Shown here in pieces: positions 7,577 through 18,250 of a stretch of DNA of 58,320 bases. The stretch is taken from the NCBI GenBank assembly GCA_012521995.1, contig JAAYLH010000096.1:1-58320 (forward strand). Reading direction: 5' to 3'. Each line of letters opens with the position of its first letter. Within the stretch, counting starts at the first letter, position 1. This DNA comes from Bacteroidales bacterium. Its GTDB lineage: Bacteria; Bacteroidota; Bacteroidia; Bacteroidales; UBA7960. The position numbers were made by a program, and so were the translations under genes. The notes beneath the pieces are model-generated. The model did not search any database. It had not been told where the DNA came from and saw only the letters and a program-made list of their open reading frames with translations.

Positions 7577-9511
7577 ATGCGAAAAGGAATTCTGTTTTTT
7601 CTGTTGTGGCAGTTCACCACTGCCTTTGCATTTGCAGAAGAACCCGACACCCTGATCACCTTGCAGGAGGTGTCGGTAACGGCCAGGCGTCAACTGGACT
7701 TCGGGGCGGGTCACACCACCCATACCCTTGACAGTGTGGCCTTGCAACGCAACTCCGATCAGGATCTGGGCTTTCTGCTCAGCAGGCATGGCGGCCTCTT
7801 TATCAAAAGCTACGGACCAGGAATTTTGGCCAGTCCGGCCCTCAGGGGAGGACAGGCAGGACAAACGGCCATGATATGGAATGGCTTCAACCTGCAAAGC
7901 CCCATGAACGGGCAAATGGAGTTGTCGTTGTTGCCTGCCCTCTTTGCCGACGAGGTGCAGGTGCAGTATGGAGGGGGCAGCGCCCTGTGGGGCAGCGGGG
8001 CCATGGGAGGAGCCATTTTCATCAACAACCACCCCAGCCGCGAGCCCGGATTCTCGGGAACCCTGGCCTTGACCACAGGGAGTATCGGCGACTTTGGCCA
8101 GCAACTGAAGCTTAGTTATGCCAGGCCCAGGTTTTCAACCACCCTGAGGTCCTTCCATCGGAATGCCAGGAACGAATACCGATATGCCAACCCAAACCTT
8201 GCGGGCAGCCCTGTGGAGACCCAGGAACTTGCGAGCATTGAACAGGCCGGCATCCTGCACGACACCTGGTTCCAGCTGGGAAACAACCACCGGTTTGATT
8301 TTAAGTGGTGGTGGCAGGACAGCGATCGCAACATCCCTCCTTCCCTCGATATGGATTATTATGAGTCGCGGCAAAAAGACAAGAGCCTTAGGCTGAGCGG
8401 CCAATACCAATTCAGCTTGCCCGAAATATTGATCATGATCAGGGGCGCGCGTTTTGAAGATCAGCTGAATTTCAGTGACAACCTTGAGTACGATGGCGAC
8501 AGCCAAAGCATAGTGAATACAGGGGAAGCAGAGGCCCGCTGGAACCCTTTAAAAGGACTGATCTTCAATGGTGGCGTCAATGTCCGGAAGTCCACTGCCA
8601 ACGCCCTGGAATATGAAGAGGAGCAAGGGCGCAACAGCCTGGCAATCTTTGCCTCTGCCAAATGGGAAGCCAAGGAAGACCAGCTGGAGCTGGTAATGAG
8701 CGGGCGGCAGGAGTTTGTCAGGGAACGCGAGATCCCCTTTGCCCCTTCCCTGGGCATTGCCTGGAAACCTATTCAAAACTGGACCCTCAAGGGCAATGCA
8801 GGCTACAGCTACCTCCTGCCCTCCATGAATGACCTGTATTGGAGCCCCGGCGGCAATCCAGACCTGAAGCCCGAACAAGGCTGGAGCGGTGAGATAAGGC
8901 TTGAACGCCTGAAACAACGCAATACCAGCGCGAAAGTCTTCAGTGTCTTTGAACACCTCAGCCTGGGAGCTTACCAAAGGCGCATCCGGAACTGGATCAT
9001 CTGGCTGCCTGTGGATGACACCTGGATATGGATGCCCCAAAACCGCCTGGAAGTAAGAAGCTATGGACTGGAAAGCCGCTGGGCCGGATACGGAAAGCTG
9101 GGGCAAGGCATGTTGGAATGGAACCTGAGATACGACCTTACCATTGCCGAAAATTCGAAAGGCATGGACGCTGATGATCCATCCCTGGGAAAACAACTGA
9201 CATACGTTCCCAAGCATCGGGGCGGGATTAACCTGAGTTTTTCAATTAAAAATCTTAGCATCTTCTACAACCACGAGATGGGCGGGAAGAGATATACCAG
9301 CAGCGACAACAGCCAGTGGCTGCCATCCTATCACACGGGGGATATCGGGCTGAGCTGGAAGCCCAGGATATTCAACCAGCAAATGGGCTTGAATCTCACT
9401 GTCGAGAATCTCTGGAACACCCGCTACCAGATCATTGACAACCGTCCAATGCCCCTTCGTTATGTCAGGGCAGGGATGTATTTTCGATTTTCTCAAAAAC
9501 AAAAGGCCTGA
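7577..9511 (+). CDS. TonB-dependent outer membrane receptor, BtuB-like
   Basis: A 644-residue outer membrane protein with a signal peptide (MRKGILFFLLWQFTTAFAFA). A plug domain follows (about 27-150, LQEVSVTARRQ, VQVQYGGGSALWGSGAMGGAI), then a beta-barrel ending in the usual aromatic strand (YVRAGMYFRFS). The length matches BtuB-type receptors and not the large SusC class. The cobalamin riboswitch directly upstream makes vitamin B12 or another corrinoid the likely substrate, taken up with TonB-ExbBD energy. No btuCDF or cobalamin-modifying gene is present nearby in this window. The receptor family is read from sequence; the ligand is inferred from the riboswitch. Confidence 0.9.
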   Translation: MRKGILFFLLWQFTTAFAFAEEPDTLITLQEVSVTARRQLDFGAGHTTHTLDSVALQRNSDQDLGFLLSRHGGLFIKSYGPGILASPALRGGQAGQTAMIWNGFNLQSPMNGQMELSLLPALFADEVQVQYGGGSALWGSGAMGGAIFINNHPSREPGFSGTLALTTGSIGDFGQQLKLSYARPRFSTTLRSFHRNARNEYRYANPNLAGSPVETQELASIEQAGILHDTWFQLGNNHRFDFKWWWQDSDRNIPPSLDMDYYESRQKDKSLRLSGQYQFSLPEILIMIRGARFEDQLNFSDNLEYDGDSQSIVNTGEAEARWNPLKGLIFNGGVNVRKSTANALEYEEEQGRNSLAIFASAKWEAKEDQLELVMSGRQEFVREREIPFAPSLGIAWKPIQNWTLKGNAGYSYLLPSMNDLYWSPGGNPDLKPEQGWSGEIRLERLKQRNTSAKVFSVFEHLSLGAYQRRIRNWIIWLPVDDTWIWMPQNRLEVRSYGLESRWAGYGKLGQGMLEWNLRYDLTIAENSKGMDADDPSLGKQLTYVPKHRGGINLSFSIKNLSIFYNHEMGGKRYTSSDNSQWLPSYHTGDIGLSWKPRIFNQQMGLNLTVENLWNTRYQIIDNRPMPLRYVRAGMYFRFSQKQKA

Positions 9512-9568
9512 ATGCACATAAAGGGAGATGAGCAAAACAATCCCATCACTCCCAAGTGAATTTTTCTT

Positions 9569-9576
9569 ATTTTTGC
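9569..9576 (+). promoter_or_regulatory. -7 box before the lipoprotein gene
   Basis: TATTTTTG fits TAnnTTTG and lies 6 bases before ATG 9582. If used, the following two genes need not depend on the riboswitch. The message would be nearly leaderless, or would start at ATG 9612. Confidence 0.4.
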
Positions 9577-9581
9577 GGGAT

Positions 9582-10091
9582 ATGAAAGCCTTTGCAGGAT
9601 CGAGTGTAAAGATGGTGCTGGTAGGAATTGCCAGCCTGATGTTGCTGGGTTCCTGTCAGAACGACGAGCTCTGTGAGGAGGCCACATCCAACCCGCTCAG
9701 GATGGGTTTTTACCTGCCGACTGTCACCGATGGGAGTCCGACGACTTATACCCTTGACAGCCTTTCATTGTATGGTTCAGGCCGTCCTGACAGCCTCCTG
9801 TATGACAACACCAAAAGTGTTCGCAGCATTGAAGTTCCCTTGAACCCCGCATCGGGCACCACGGGCTTTGTTTTCACATTCCCCGGTGAAATTACCGACA
9901 CCCTTTGGGTAGCGTATACCCATTCACTGAATTTTGTCTCGGCCGAATGCGGCTTTACGATGTTTTATGAGATACAGGAGGTGACCCATACCAATGCGCG
10001 TATTCATTCCATTCAATTACCCCAAACCCTGGTAAACCACAGCCTTGAAGAGCATATCAAAATACTTCTTTATCCTGATCCTGAGCTTTAG
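9582..10091 (+). CDS. Predicted lipoprotein, DUF6452-like
   Basis: I place the start at ATG 9582, giving 169 residues. ATG 9612 is the alternative, and the open frame extends back to 9528. The N-terminus is a lipoprotein signal with lipobox LLGSC (MVLVGIASLMLLGSCQ), so Cys would be lipidated and the protein tethered in the envelope. The rest is a beta-rich domain with paired cysteines (CEEA, SAECGFTMFYEI) and a C-terminus ending in HIKILLYPDPEL. It resembles the DUF6452 family, which in Bacteroidota tends to sit beside a DUF6048 protein, as it does here. Function unknown. The end overlaps the next gene by 47 bases. Confidence 0.65.
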   Translation: MKAFAGSSVKMVLVGIASLMLLGSCQNDELCEEATSNPLRMGFYLPTVTDGSPTTYTLDSLSLYGSGRPDSLLYDNTKSVRSIEVPLNPASGTTGFVFTFPGEITDTLWVAYTHSLNFVSAECGFTMFYEIQEVTHTNARIHSIQLPQTLVNHSLEEHIKILLYPDPEL

Positions 10092-10725
10092 CTTGAGTGC
10101 AAGGGCACAGCAGGGTGACACGCTGGTTTTCAGGCCATCGTTCAGCCTGGGCTATGACCTTGCCGGGCTGGCGAGGAATTTCCTGGAGCCGGAGGTGATG
10201 ATGCACCAGGTTACGGCCGCTTATGAATGGCAGCCCAACTGGTTTGCAGCCATGGAAGCAGGACATATGGATGTGGGGGTGGCCCGCGAGACGCATAACT
10301 ATGATGCCCGGGGATTATTTTTCAGGGCCGGGGTGAATTACAACTTGTTCCAGAAAAACCCCGCTATGAAAGGAGATGAGATATTCCTTGCCTTTCGCTA
10401 TGGATTTGGCTGGCTTGACCACGAAGCCCCACGTATCATCATCACTGAGCCCTACTGGGGTTCTGTGGAAGATGTGTTTGAACCGGCGGGCTACTCGGCG
10501 CACTGGGCTGAGATTGGCGGAGGGCTTAAAACCAAATTGTTCTGGAATCTTTATCTTGGATGGGATTTGCGCATCAGGCTGATGCTGGCCCGTAACGCAG
10601 GTTCAGAGATGGAGCCCTATTACATAAGCGGCTTTGGCAAAAACGAAGGAAACACCTCGGTGATGCTCCATTATTCCCTGTATTATAAATTTTCTGCAGG
10701 GAAAAACAGGATCCATATACGATAA
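10045..10725 (+). CDS. Predicted outer membrane beta-barrel protein, DUF6048-like
   Basis: The only start that keeps the signal peptide (KSISKYFFILILSFSLSARA) is TTG at 10045, inside the preceding gene. There is no ATG in the leader. The 226-residue product has repeated amphipathic aromatic strands (AAYEWQPNWFAAMEAGHMDV, FFRAGVNYNLFQ, YYKFSAG) typical of a small outer membrane barrel and resembles DUF6048. The 47-base overlap with the lipoprotein gene suggests translational coupling and a shared envelope role. No function is known to me. Confidence 0.65.
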   Translation: MKSISKYFFILILSFSLSARAQQGDTLVFRPSFSLGYDLAGLARNFLEPEVMMHQVTAAYEWQPNWFAAMEAGHMDVGVARETHNYDARGLFFRAGVNYNLFQKNPAMKGDEIFLAFRYGFGWLDHEAPRIIITEPYWGSVEDVFEPAGYSAHWAEIGGGLKTKLFWNLYLGWDLRIRLMLARNAGSEMEPYYISGFGKNEGNTSVMLHYSLYYKFSAGKNRIHIR

Positions 10726-10780
10726 ATGTAAAAACTTCGTTCTATCCTTGTTAGCGTTTGTCCGACGCTTATTAGGTTGA

Positions 10781-11533
10781 ATGTTAGGCTACTTTGATAG
10801 AAAATACGGAAAAAATCCTACTGTAAATCTGTTCCCTTTACAGGCAAGGTATGGTTTGCAGACCATGCCCTCTGAAATTAATAATGCATTTATGGAATTT
10901 ACCCGTGCCAGGGAATTTATTATCCGTAAGCTTACCCGGGAGTTAAAGCCGTCCCTTTTTTACCACAATGCCCAGCATACCCTCGACGTAATTCGTTCAG
11001 TGGAGACCCTAGCCCTTATGGAGAAAGTTGACGATGGCAAACTCCTGTTGTTGCTGACAGCGGCCCTGTATCATGATACAGGCTACCTGTGGTCGTATGA
11101 AAATAATGAGCCCCTTGCCCGCGATTTTGCTGAAGAGACGCTGCCCGCTTTTGGTTATTCAGACAAACAAATCAGGGAAATTGGCAGGCTGATCCTATCT
11201 ACCGCCATGCCCCAGCGCCCGGAAAACCTCCTGGAAGAGATCCTCTGTGATGCGGATCTGGATTATGTCGGCCGCGATGACTTTTTCATCACCGCCCTGC
11301 GCCTGCACCGCGAATGGAGCGAGAACAGCCCATTAAAAATTTCCTTCAGGGACTGGTATGAGCGACAGCGTGATTTCATAGAATGGCATGAATTCTTTAC
11401 GCCTTCAGCCCGTCTATTACGCAACGAGAAAAAGAAAAAAAACCTCACGCAGGTAAAAGAACTCCTTGACTTGATCGAGACCACCAGCCCATTTGGTCAG
11501 AAAAAGATCAATGGAATAAAGAATCGTTTTTAA
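10781..11533 (+). CDS. HD-domain phosphohydrolase
   Basis: A protein of 250 residues from ATG 10781, or 222 from ATG 10865 (MPSEINNAFM), which I slightly prefer because the extra N-terminus looks unconserved. It has the HD pattern: YHNAQHT (His62 and His66 in the long form), the HD pair LYHDTGYL (His98, Asp99) and a late Asp in CDADLDYVG. HD proteins are metal-dependent phosphohydrolases or nucleotidases, often acting on cyclic or modified nucleotides. No GGDEF, cyclase or other signalling domain is fused. Substrate unknown. It lies alone between the DUF6048-like gene and a universal stress protein gene. Confidence 0.75.
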   Translation: MLGYFDRKYGKNPTVNLFPLQARYGLQTMPSEINNAFMEFTRAREFIIRKLTRELKPSLFYHNAQHTLDVIRSVETLALMEKVDDGKLLLLLTAALYHDTGYLWSYENNEPLARDFAEETLPAFGYSDKQIREIGRLILSTAMPQRPENLLEEILCDADLDYVGRDDFFITALRLHREWSENSPLKISFRDWYERQRDFIEWHEFFTPSARLLRNEKKKKNLTQVKELLDLIETTSPFGQKKINGIKNRF

Positions 11534-11608
11534 TGATTAAATTTTCGTAAATTGGCTGAGACTTTTCGGCTATCACAAAATTCAAATAGGAACCAAATCC
11601 CATAGAAT

Positions 11609-12460
11609 ATGGAACCTGAAAAAAAAGAGGTTTACCTCGTCGCCACCGACTTTACAAAGATTGGTGAATATGCCATTGACAACGCGGCACAAATGGCACG
11701 CCTGACGGGCGCTAAGCTGGTGGTGTTGCATGTTGTGAATGAGAAGACCAAAAGCATGCTGAAAAGGGAGAACAAGAAAATAGACTCCATAGGCACCAGG
11801 CTCAACGAAATTTGCAAGAAGGTCGAAGCCCAGCATGGTGTGGAAGCCGACTTTTTGGCTCCCGAGGGTAGTATTTTCAGCACCATAGCCGAAACTGCCA
11901 GGAATACTGAAGCCACCTATCTTTTCCTGGGAACCCATGGAAAGAAAGGGGTCCAATTCCTGCTGGGCAGCTTTGCACTGAAGGTGATCACCACCTCCCC
12001 CGCCCCGATGTTTGTGGTGAAGAAACCAAGCCAGGGCAATAAATTCAAAAACTTTGTCTATCCTCTTGACACTGAACTGGGCTCAAAACAAAAGGTCAAA
12101 TGGGCCATAGAACTGAACCGCTTTCTTGGGGCTGCCTTTCATATCCTTGTATACTATCCCAACGATGAGCCCATTCAGCACAAAATGAATGGCGACCTGA
12201 AGCAGGTAACCAATATCATGGATCAGTACAAGGTGCCTTATACAATAGACTATCATAAAACAATTAAAGGCTTTGAGCAGGCTGTAGTAGATTTGGCCCT
12301 GGCCAAAAAAGCCGACGCCATCATGATGAGCACCGATCCTGATAAGATCACCTGGAATCCCTTTGGTTCACCCGAGGAGAAGTTGATCTACAACAAGGAA
12401 GCCATTCCTGTGCTTTGCATCAACTCACAAGACCTTAAGGTAATTATTGGTGGGCCGTGA
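11609..12460 (+). CDS. Universal stress protein, tandem Usp domains
   Basis: A 283-residue cytoplasmic protein with two Usp domains (about 8-140 and 148-278). The first has the opening pattern YLVATDFTKIGEYAIDNA and the ATP-binding-type loop GTHGKKGVQFLLGSFA; the second lacks the full G-x2-G-x9-GS pattern. Usp proteins respond to starvation and oxidative or envelope stress, and some bind ATP. Two further tandem Usp genes lie at 50069 and 51065. The gene is followed by a strong terminator. Confidence 0.9.
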   Translation: MEPEKKEVYLVATDFTKIGEYAIDNAAQMARLTGAKLVVLHVVNEKTKSMLKRENKKIDSIGTRLNEICKKVEAQHGVEADFLAPEGSIFSTIAETARNTEATYLFLGTHGKKGVQFLLGSFALKVITTSPAPMFVVKKPSQGNKFKNFVYPLDTELGSKQKVKWAIELNRFLGAAFHILVYYPNDEPIQHKMNGDLKQVTNIMDQYKVPYTIDYHKTIKGFEQAVVDLALAKKADAIMMSTDPDKITWNPFGSPEEKLIYNKEAIPVLCINSQDLKVIIGGP

Positions 12461-12485
12461 TCCCTCCATACCGGTTCATGAGTTG

Positions 12486-12522
12486 AGGCCGTCTCCGATA
12501 CCGGGGACGGCCTTGTTTTTTT
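12486..12522 (+). terminator. Rho-independent terminator after the Usp gene
   Basis: An 11-bp stem with one wobble (AGGCCGTCTCC 12486-12496 and 12503-12513), a 6-base loop and a T-rich tail to 12522. It begins 26 bases after the stop codon. Confidence 0.9.
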
Positions 12523-12691
12523 CCCCTGATTCTTCCTTTCCTTATGCTTTCTTAAGCCTTTTTTTTTGAATTCCATTTCTGCAATCCAGCCAGGTTTTTT
12601 CCCTGCCCTCTCATAGAAACCCGAATTTCTTTAATGCGATCTTTTACCATTTCAGGTTCGATTCAGGGTTGAAATCCCGACCTGCTTAAAC

Positions 12692-12812
12692 CGTACCTTA
12701 GACGTACCTTAGACGTACCTTAGACGTACCTTAGACGTACCTTAGACGTATGAAATACGTTTAAGATACGTTTTATCTACGTTAATGATTCGTATTATCT
12801 ACGTTTCATCTT
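12692..12812. repeat. 11-bp-periodic repeat element B (11 units)
   Basis: Five exact copies of cgtaccttaga (12692-12746) are followed by six diverged units that keep the same 11-bp phase and the leading CGT: cgtatgaaata, cgtttaagata, cgttttatcta, cgttaatgatt, cgtattatcta, cgtttcatctt. The array spans 121 bp with no loss of register. It lies in the 548-base gap between the Usp gene and ligA (12461-13008). The rest of that gap holds the terminator at 12486-12522 and an AT-rich approach to ligA, and I see no small gene there. There are no spacers of constant length, so it is not CRISPR. Function unknown. Confidence 0.9.
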
Positions 12813-12972
12813 TGGGTTTGATACAGTTTTGCAATCATCCAGGACCAATGAGGGATTGGTTTCGAATGGGGTCTTTCAAAGTGCTGAGGGCACGGCAAAA
12901 AGCAAAGAAGGCCCTTTTCAGGGGGCAAAAAAAAGACTGAATAAAGGTTTTAAAACAAGCTGTTTTATTTAA

Positions 12973-15057
<2,085 letters not shown>

Positions 15058-15146
15058 ATCCCATTCAAATTCGCTTATTCCCCAACAGGGGTTTTAAAAA
15101 TTATTTTTTCCTTTTTCCAAAAGGGTAAAAGACAAAAACAAAGGAA

Positions 15147-15821
15147 TCAGCTGTTTTCTCTGCCAATCATCCCGTCCTTGATGGTAAGTTTGCGGTCGGC
15201 CATATTGGCCAGTTCATTGTTGTGGGTCACGATGACGAAGGTCTGTCCCAGGCGTTCGCGCAAGGAAAAGAACAGCTTGTGAAGTTCTTCAGAAGATTTG
15301 GAATCGAGGTTTCCGCTGGGTTCGTCGGCGAGGATCACTGCGGGATCGTTGATAAGAGCCCTGGCCACGGCCACTCTTTGCTGCTCTCCCCCTGATAGTT
15401 CGGAAGGCTTGTGCTCGAGGCGTTCGCCCAAGCCAAGCATCTCCAACAGTTCACGTCCCCGTTTTAGGGCCTCCCCTTTGCGGCGACCCGCGATAAAGGC
15501 AGGGATGCATACGTTCTCCAGGGCGGTAAATTCGGGCAGCAGGTGGTGAAACTGGAAGACAAAGCCAATGTTCTTGTTGCGGAACTCAGAAAGTTTCTGA
15601 TCGTTGAAACCCTTAATGTTCTGGTTGTTGATACGCACCTCGCCCTGGTCGAAAGGGTCGAGCGTTCCGATGATATGCAGGAGGGTTGTTTTACCCGCAC
15701 CCGAAGCGCCCACAATGGAGACAATCTCGCCTGCCGTGATTTCAAGACTGATGCCTTTCAGCACCTTCAGATCGCCATAGGATTTATGAATGTTTTCTGC
15801 ACAGATCATAAGATTGAACAT
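15147..15821 (-). CDS. lolD: LolD-type ABC transporter ATPase
   Basis: A 224-residue ABC ATPase with Walker [10 protein letters not shown] (about residues 37-45), a Q-loop ([13 protein letters not shown]), signature LSGGEQQR, Walker B AVILADEP and switch His in VTHNNE. The [16 protein letters not shown] stretch and the overall size are typical of LolD/MacB-type ATPases. In LolCDE the ATPase drives release of lipoproteins to the outer membrane; the permease gene is not adjacent here, so the exact partner is inferred. ATG 15809 (MICAENI) is an alternative start four codons in. A -7 box lies at 15904-15911. Confidence 0.82.
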   Translation of the reverse strand: MFNLMICAENIHKSYGDLKVLKGISLEITAGEIVSIVGASGAGKTTLLHIIGTLDPFDQGEVRINNQNIKGFNDQKLSEFRNKNIGFVFQFHHLLPEFTALENVCIPAFIAGRRKGEALKRGRELLEMLGLGERLEHKPSELSGGEQQRVAVARALINDPAVILADEPSGNLDSKSSEELHKLFFSLRERLGQTFVIVTHNNELANMADRKLTIKDGMIGRENS

Positions 15822-15903
15822 TTTTTCCCTGAAAACCCTTCAATTCAGGTTTCAGAGAGGTTTGAACAGGCCGGGCAGGAGATATTCCTTGCTCACGGAA
15901 GCC

Positions 15904-15911
15904 CAAAGATA
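15904..15911 (-). promoter_or_regulatory. -7 box for the LolD-type ATPase gene
   Basis: Reading the minus strand, TATCTTTG fits TAnnTTTG and lies about 80 bases before the start codon. No other signal is evident in 15822-16040. Confidence 0.45.
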
Positions 15912-16040
15912 TCAAAGAAACAGGCAAATGTCCCCATTTTTTTCAATAATATTCCTTACCCTCAGAATCAAACAGGAGCCAGGAAAGGATAAGCAGGGGG
16001 AAGGCAAGGCGAGAAAGCAGGATAGGCTATTGGGCTATTC

Positions 16041-16739
16041 TTATTCGAAATCAGAATCAAGGATGGCTGCAATCATATTTTCACCTGCAAAGGTATTGTA
16101 ATAAATCACAGTGACGTGGAGCAAATAATTGGCAGCCACCCCCGAAAACACCTCCTGGCGTTTCTGTACCTGGCCCTGATGAACAAACACCAGGCTCATT
16201 CTTTTGAAGGGAATCTGGCTGATGAGCACATCGGAGACTTCACACTCACACGGATAGTGATTTCGGCGGGCAATTGAGTTGCGAAGGGATAGCTGGGTTT
16301 GGGTGATGATATGATCACTGGCCTGAAAGACAGCTCTTCCTTCGATGGCTTCAACGGAGGCAAAGGCCACCACCGAAAAGGCATCACCCAGGGCCATAAA
16401 AAGGCCGGTGTCGCCAATAGAGTCGGGAGCAAAACCGGGCACCTGTGGCAATTGCTTCCAGTCCTGCAGGTGCTGATGATCGAGCAGGGTCATCCCTTCC
16501 GGGAAGCTTATCCGCCATGCAAGGTCCGGGTTATGATAGGTGTTTCCAACAAAATATCCCGTGTTAAACTCCAGGTCATGCAGCCTGGCCAGCTTATGGT
16601 TCCGGTTTTGGGTAAGGACCCAGACAGCTGCAAAGCAGAGGGCAAAGGAAATAAAGGCGAAAAGGATCAGGCCGCTGAAGCCCGATCCTTTTTGTGTTTT
16701 CTTAATTTCTACTGTTTCCGGGCTATTTTCCATGTTCAA
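16041..16739 (-). CDS. Single-pass membrane protein of unknown function
   Basis: A 232-residue protein with a short charged N-terminus, one membrane segment (about 21-43, FSGLILFAFISFALCFAAVW) and a soluble region predicted outside the cytoplasm. That region has two close cysteines (YPCECEVSD) and an alternating pattern suggesting a beta-rich fold (VVAFASVEAIEGRAVF, YLLHVTVIYYNTF). I recognise no family. Its start lies 27 bases beyond the stop of the BamA-like gene on the same strand, so the two are probably in one operon and it may act with that outer membrane protein. Confidence 0.65.
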   Translation of the reverse strand: MNMENSPETVEIKKTQKGSGFSGLILFAFISFALCFAAVWVLTQNRNHKLARLHDLEFNTGYFVGNTYHNPDLAWRISFPEGMTLLDHQHLQDWKQLPQVPGFAPDSIGDTGLFMALGDAFSVVAFASVEAIEGRAVFQASDHIITQTQLSLRNSIARRNHYPCECEVSDVLISQIPFKRMSLVFVHQGQVQKRQEVFSGVAANYLLHVTVIYYNTFAGENMIAAILDSDFE

Positions 16740-16766
16740 AAATTAAGATCCCGCAGTTGCAGCATC

Positions 16767-18140
16767 CTAAAAAAGATAATTCAGGCCAATATAAAAGCCG
16801 GTGTTGCCGTCGCGTTCATCAAAGGCTTTCCCAAAATCGACAGCAACAACAAAGTTCTGGTTGATGGCAATACGCAATCCGGCCCCTGCACTAAGGTGGA
16901 GGGCATCCTTGTCGGCATCAAAATGGACCTCCCGCTCTTCAGCAGGCACCAGGGAAAGGTCAAGGTCAATGGGGTCAATGATAATCCCGCCGTCGACGAA
17001 GCCGTTCAGGCCAAGATAAACATTGGTTTTCCCGATGTCGAAGCGGATGAATTTCCATCTCAGCTCAACATTACCCATTGCAAATCCATCACCCACAATG
17101 CGGTTGCGCAGGATCCCCCTGAGGCTCTTTGAGCCGCCCAAACCTTCAGATGTATTGCCTCTAAGGAAAGAGGTCATTACCAGGGGCTGAATATAAAAGG
17201 GAGCATCGCCTGCAATGGTTTTTTGCAAGCCCAGGCGATAAGCCAGGGAAAGGTCATTGGGGATCAGGGTAAAATACTGGCGATGGGTTAATGAGGCCTT
17301 AGCATGACCAAAGCCATCACCGCTCACAAGGAAATCAGGGGCCACCTGAAAGACCACTTCCGACCAAACCCCGCTCATGGGATTGGGTTCGTTGTCGCGG
17401 GTATCGTAGGAAAGACCCGCTTTCAAATAGGTTAGCCAGCCGCCCCTGGCTTCTTCTTCACTGATCAGCCCCCAGGCAACGTATTTGTCATACAGCCCTG
17501 GAACCTCAGGCAAGAGGTCTTCCTCGTCCTTGCCTTTGTTCAACTTCTCGAGATCAACGCTGCCGGCCGTAAAATTATAAGTTTCAAAACCTGAAACCCA
17601 GCGAAGGTTGTCTCCGCTCAGCCTGCCCTGCAGGTCTATCTTGGTGCGGAACATTTTGCGGTCGTGGGCATAAAAGGCACGGCTGATATAATCGTCTCCA
17701 GCCTCCTCATCCACAAAAACCGGGTTATAGGCTGACTGGTAGCCGTTAAAGCCATAAAAGCTCATCAAGGGGTCGGTGATATAACTCAGGTCGAAGGTTG
17801 TCCTGAGGCCCTTGATCAGCTGGTCGGAATCGTAAAAAAAGCGGTTATATCCGCTGCCCTTTGTAAAACGCGACACTTCGAAATAGAGAGAGTGGTCGTA
17901 ACGCGGGAACCTGGAGCCATCTCCATAGTTGAAAAGGTTCACCAGGGCTCCATACTGGAAACCAAGGTCGCTGTCGAAGGTGATGGTGGGCAACACCCCT
18001 CCAAGCTTCCAACCCGTCTTAACAGGTGTTTCGGGTTGCGTCTCCCCGCTCTGCGCCATTCCCTGAAAGCCCGTCAGCATTACAAAAACAAGGAACAGAG
18101 GTAAAAAAAGCAAAATGCCGGTCGTGCTCTTTCTTTTCAT
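16767..18140 (-). CDS. BamA/TamA-family outer membrane protein without POTRA domains
   Basis: A 457-residue protein with a signal peptide (about 1-29) followed directly by a beta-barrel of the surface-antigen D15/Omp85 superfamily type. Seen are repeated amphipathic strands, the L6-like region near LRGILRNRIVGDGFAMGNVELRWKF (an RIVGDG variant) and a final strand GFYIGLNYLF. Only about 15 residues separate the signal from the barrel, so no POTRA repeats fit. Related proteins in Bacteroidota are annotated only as BamA/TamA-family. A role in outer membrane secretion or insertion is possible but unproven. It is followed by the one-TM gene at 16041-16739. Confidence 0.78.
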   Translation of the reverse strand: MKRKSTTGILLFLPLFLVFVMLTGFQGMAQSGETQPETPVKTGWKLGGVLPTITFDSDLGFQYGALVNLFNYGDGSRFPRYDHSLYFEVSRFTKGSGYNRFFYDSDQLIKGLRTTFDLSYITDPLMSFYGFNGYQSAYNPVFVDEEAGDDYISRAFYAHDRKMFRTKIDLQGRLSGDNLRWVSGFETYNFTAGSVDLEKLNKGKDEEDLLPEVPGLYDKYVAWGLISEEEARGGWLTYLKAGLSYDTRDNEPNPMSGVWSEVVFQVAPDFLVSGDGFGHAKASLTHRQYFTLIPNDLSLAYRLGLQKTIAGDAPFYIQPLVMTSFLRGNTSEGLGGSKSLRGILRNRIVGDGFAMGNVELRWKFIRFDIGKTNVYLGLNGFVDGGIIIDPIDLDLSLVPAEEREVHFDADKDALHLSAGAGLRIAINQNFVVAVDFGKAFDERDGNTGFYIGLNYLF

Positions 18141-18208
18141 ATGTGGTGGTTTTTGGTGATTATTTCAAAGAAGTAGTAAAGCTTTAAAACCTATTTGCAA
18201 ATTAACTT

Positions 18209-18216
18209 TATTTTTG
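18209..18216 (+). promoter_or_regulatory. -7 box before the 158-residue membrane protein gene
   Basis: TATTTTTG fits TAnnTTTG and lies 34 bases before ATG 18251, a normal leader length in this window. Confidence 0.45.
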
Positions 18217-18250
18217 AATTGAATTTACATGCTTAAAGATAATATTCAAC

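Noticed and set aside
12692-12812. CRISPR array
   Set aside because: Units are 11 bp with no spacers between repeats, and no cas genes are present.
15076-15095. Terminator between ligA and the LolD-type gene
   Set aside because: Only a four-bp CCCC/GGGG stem followed by four T; too weak to support.
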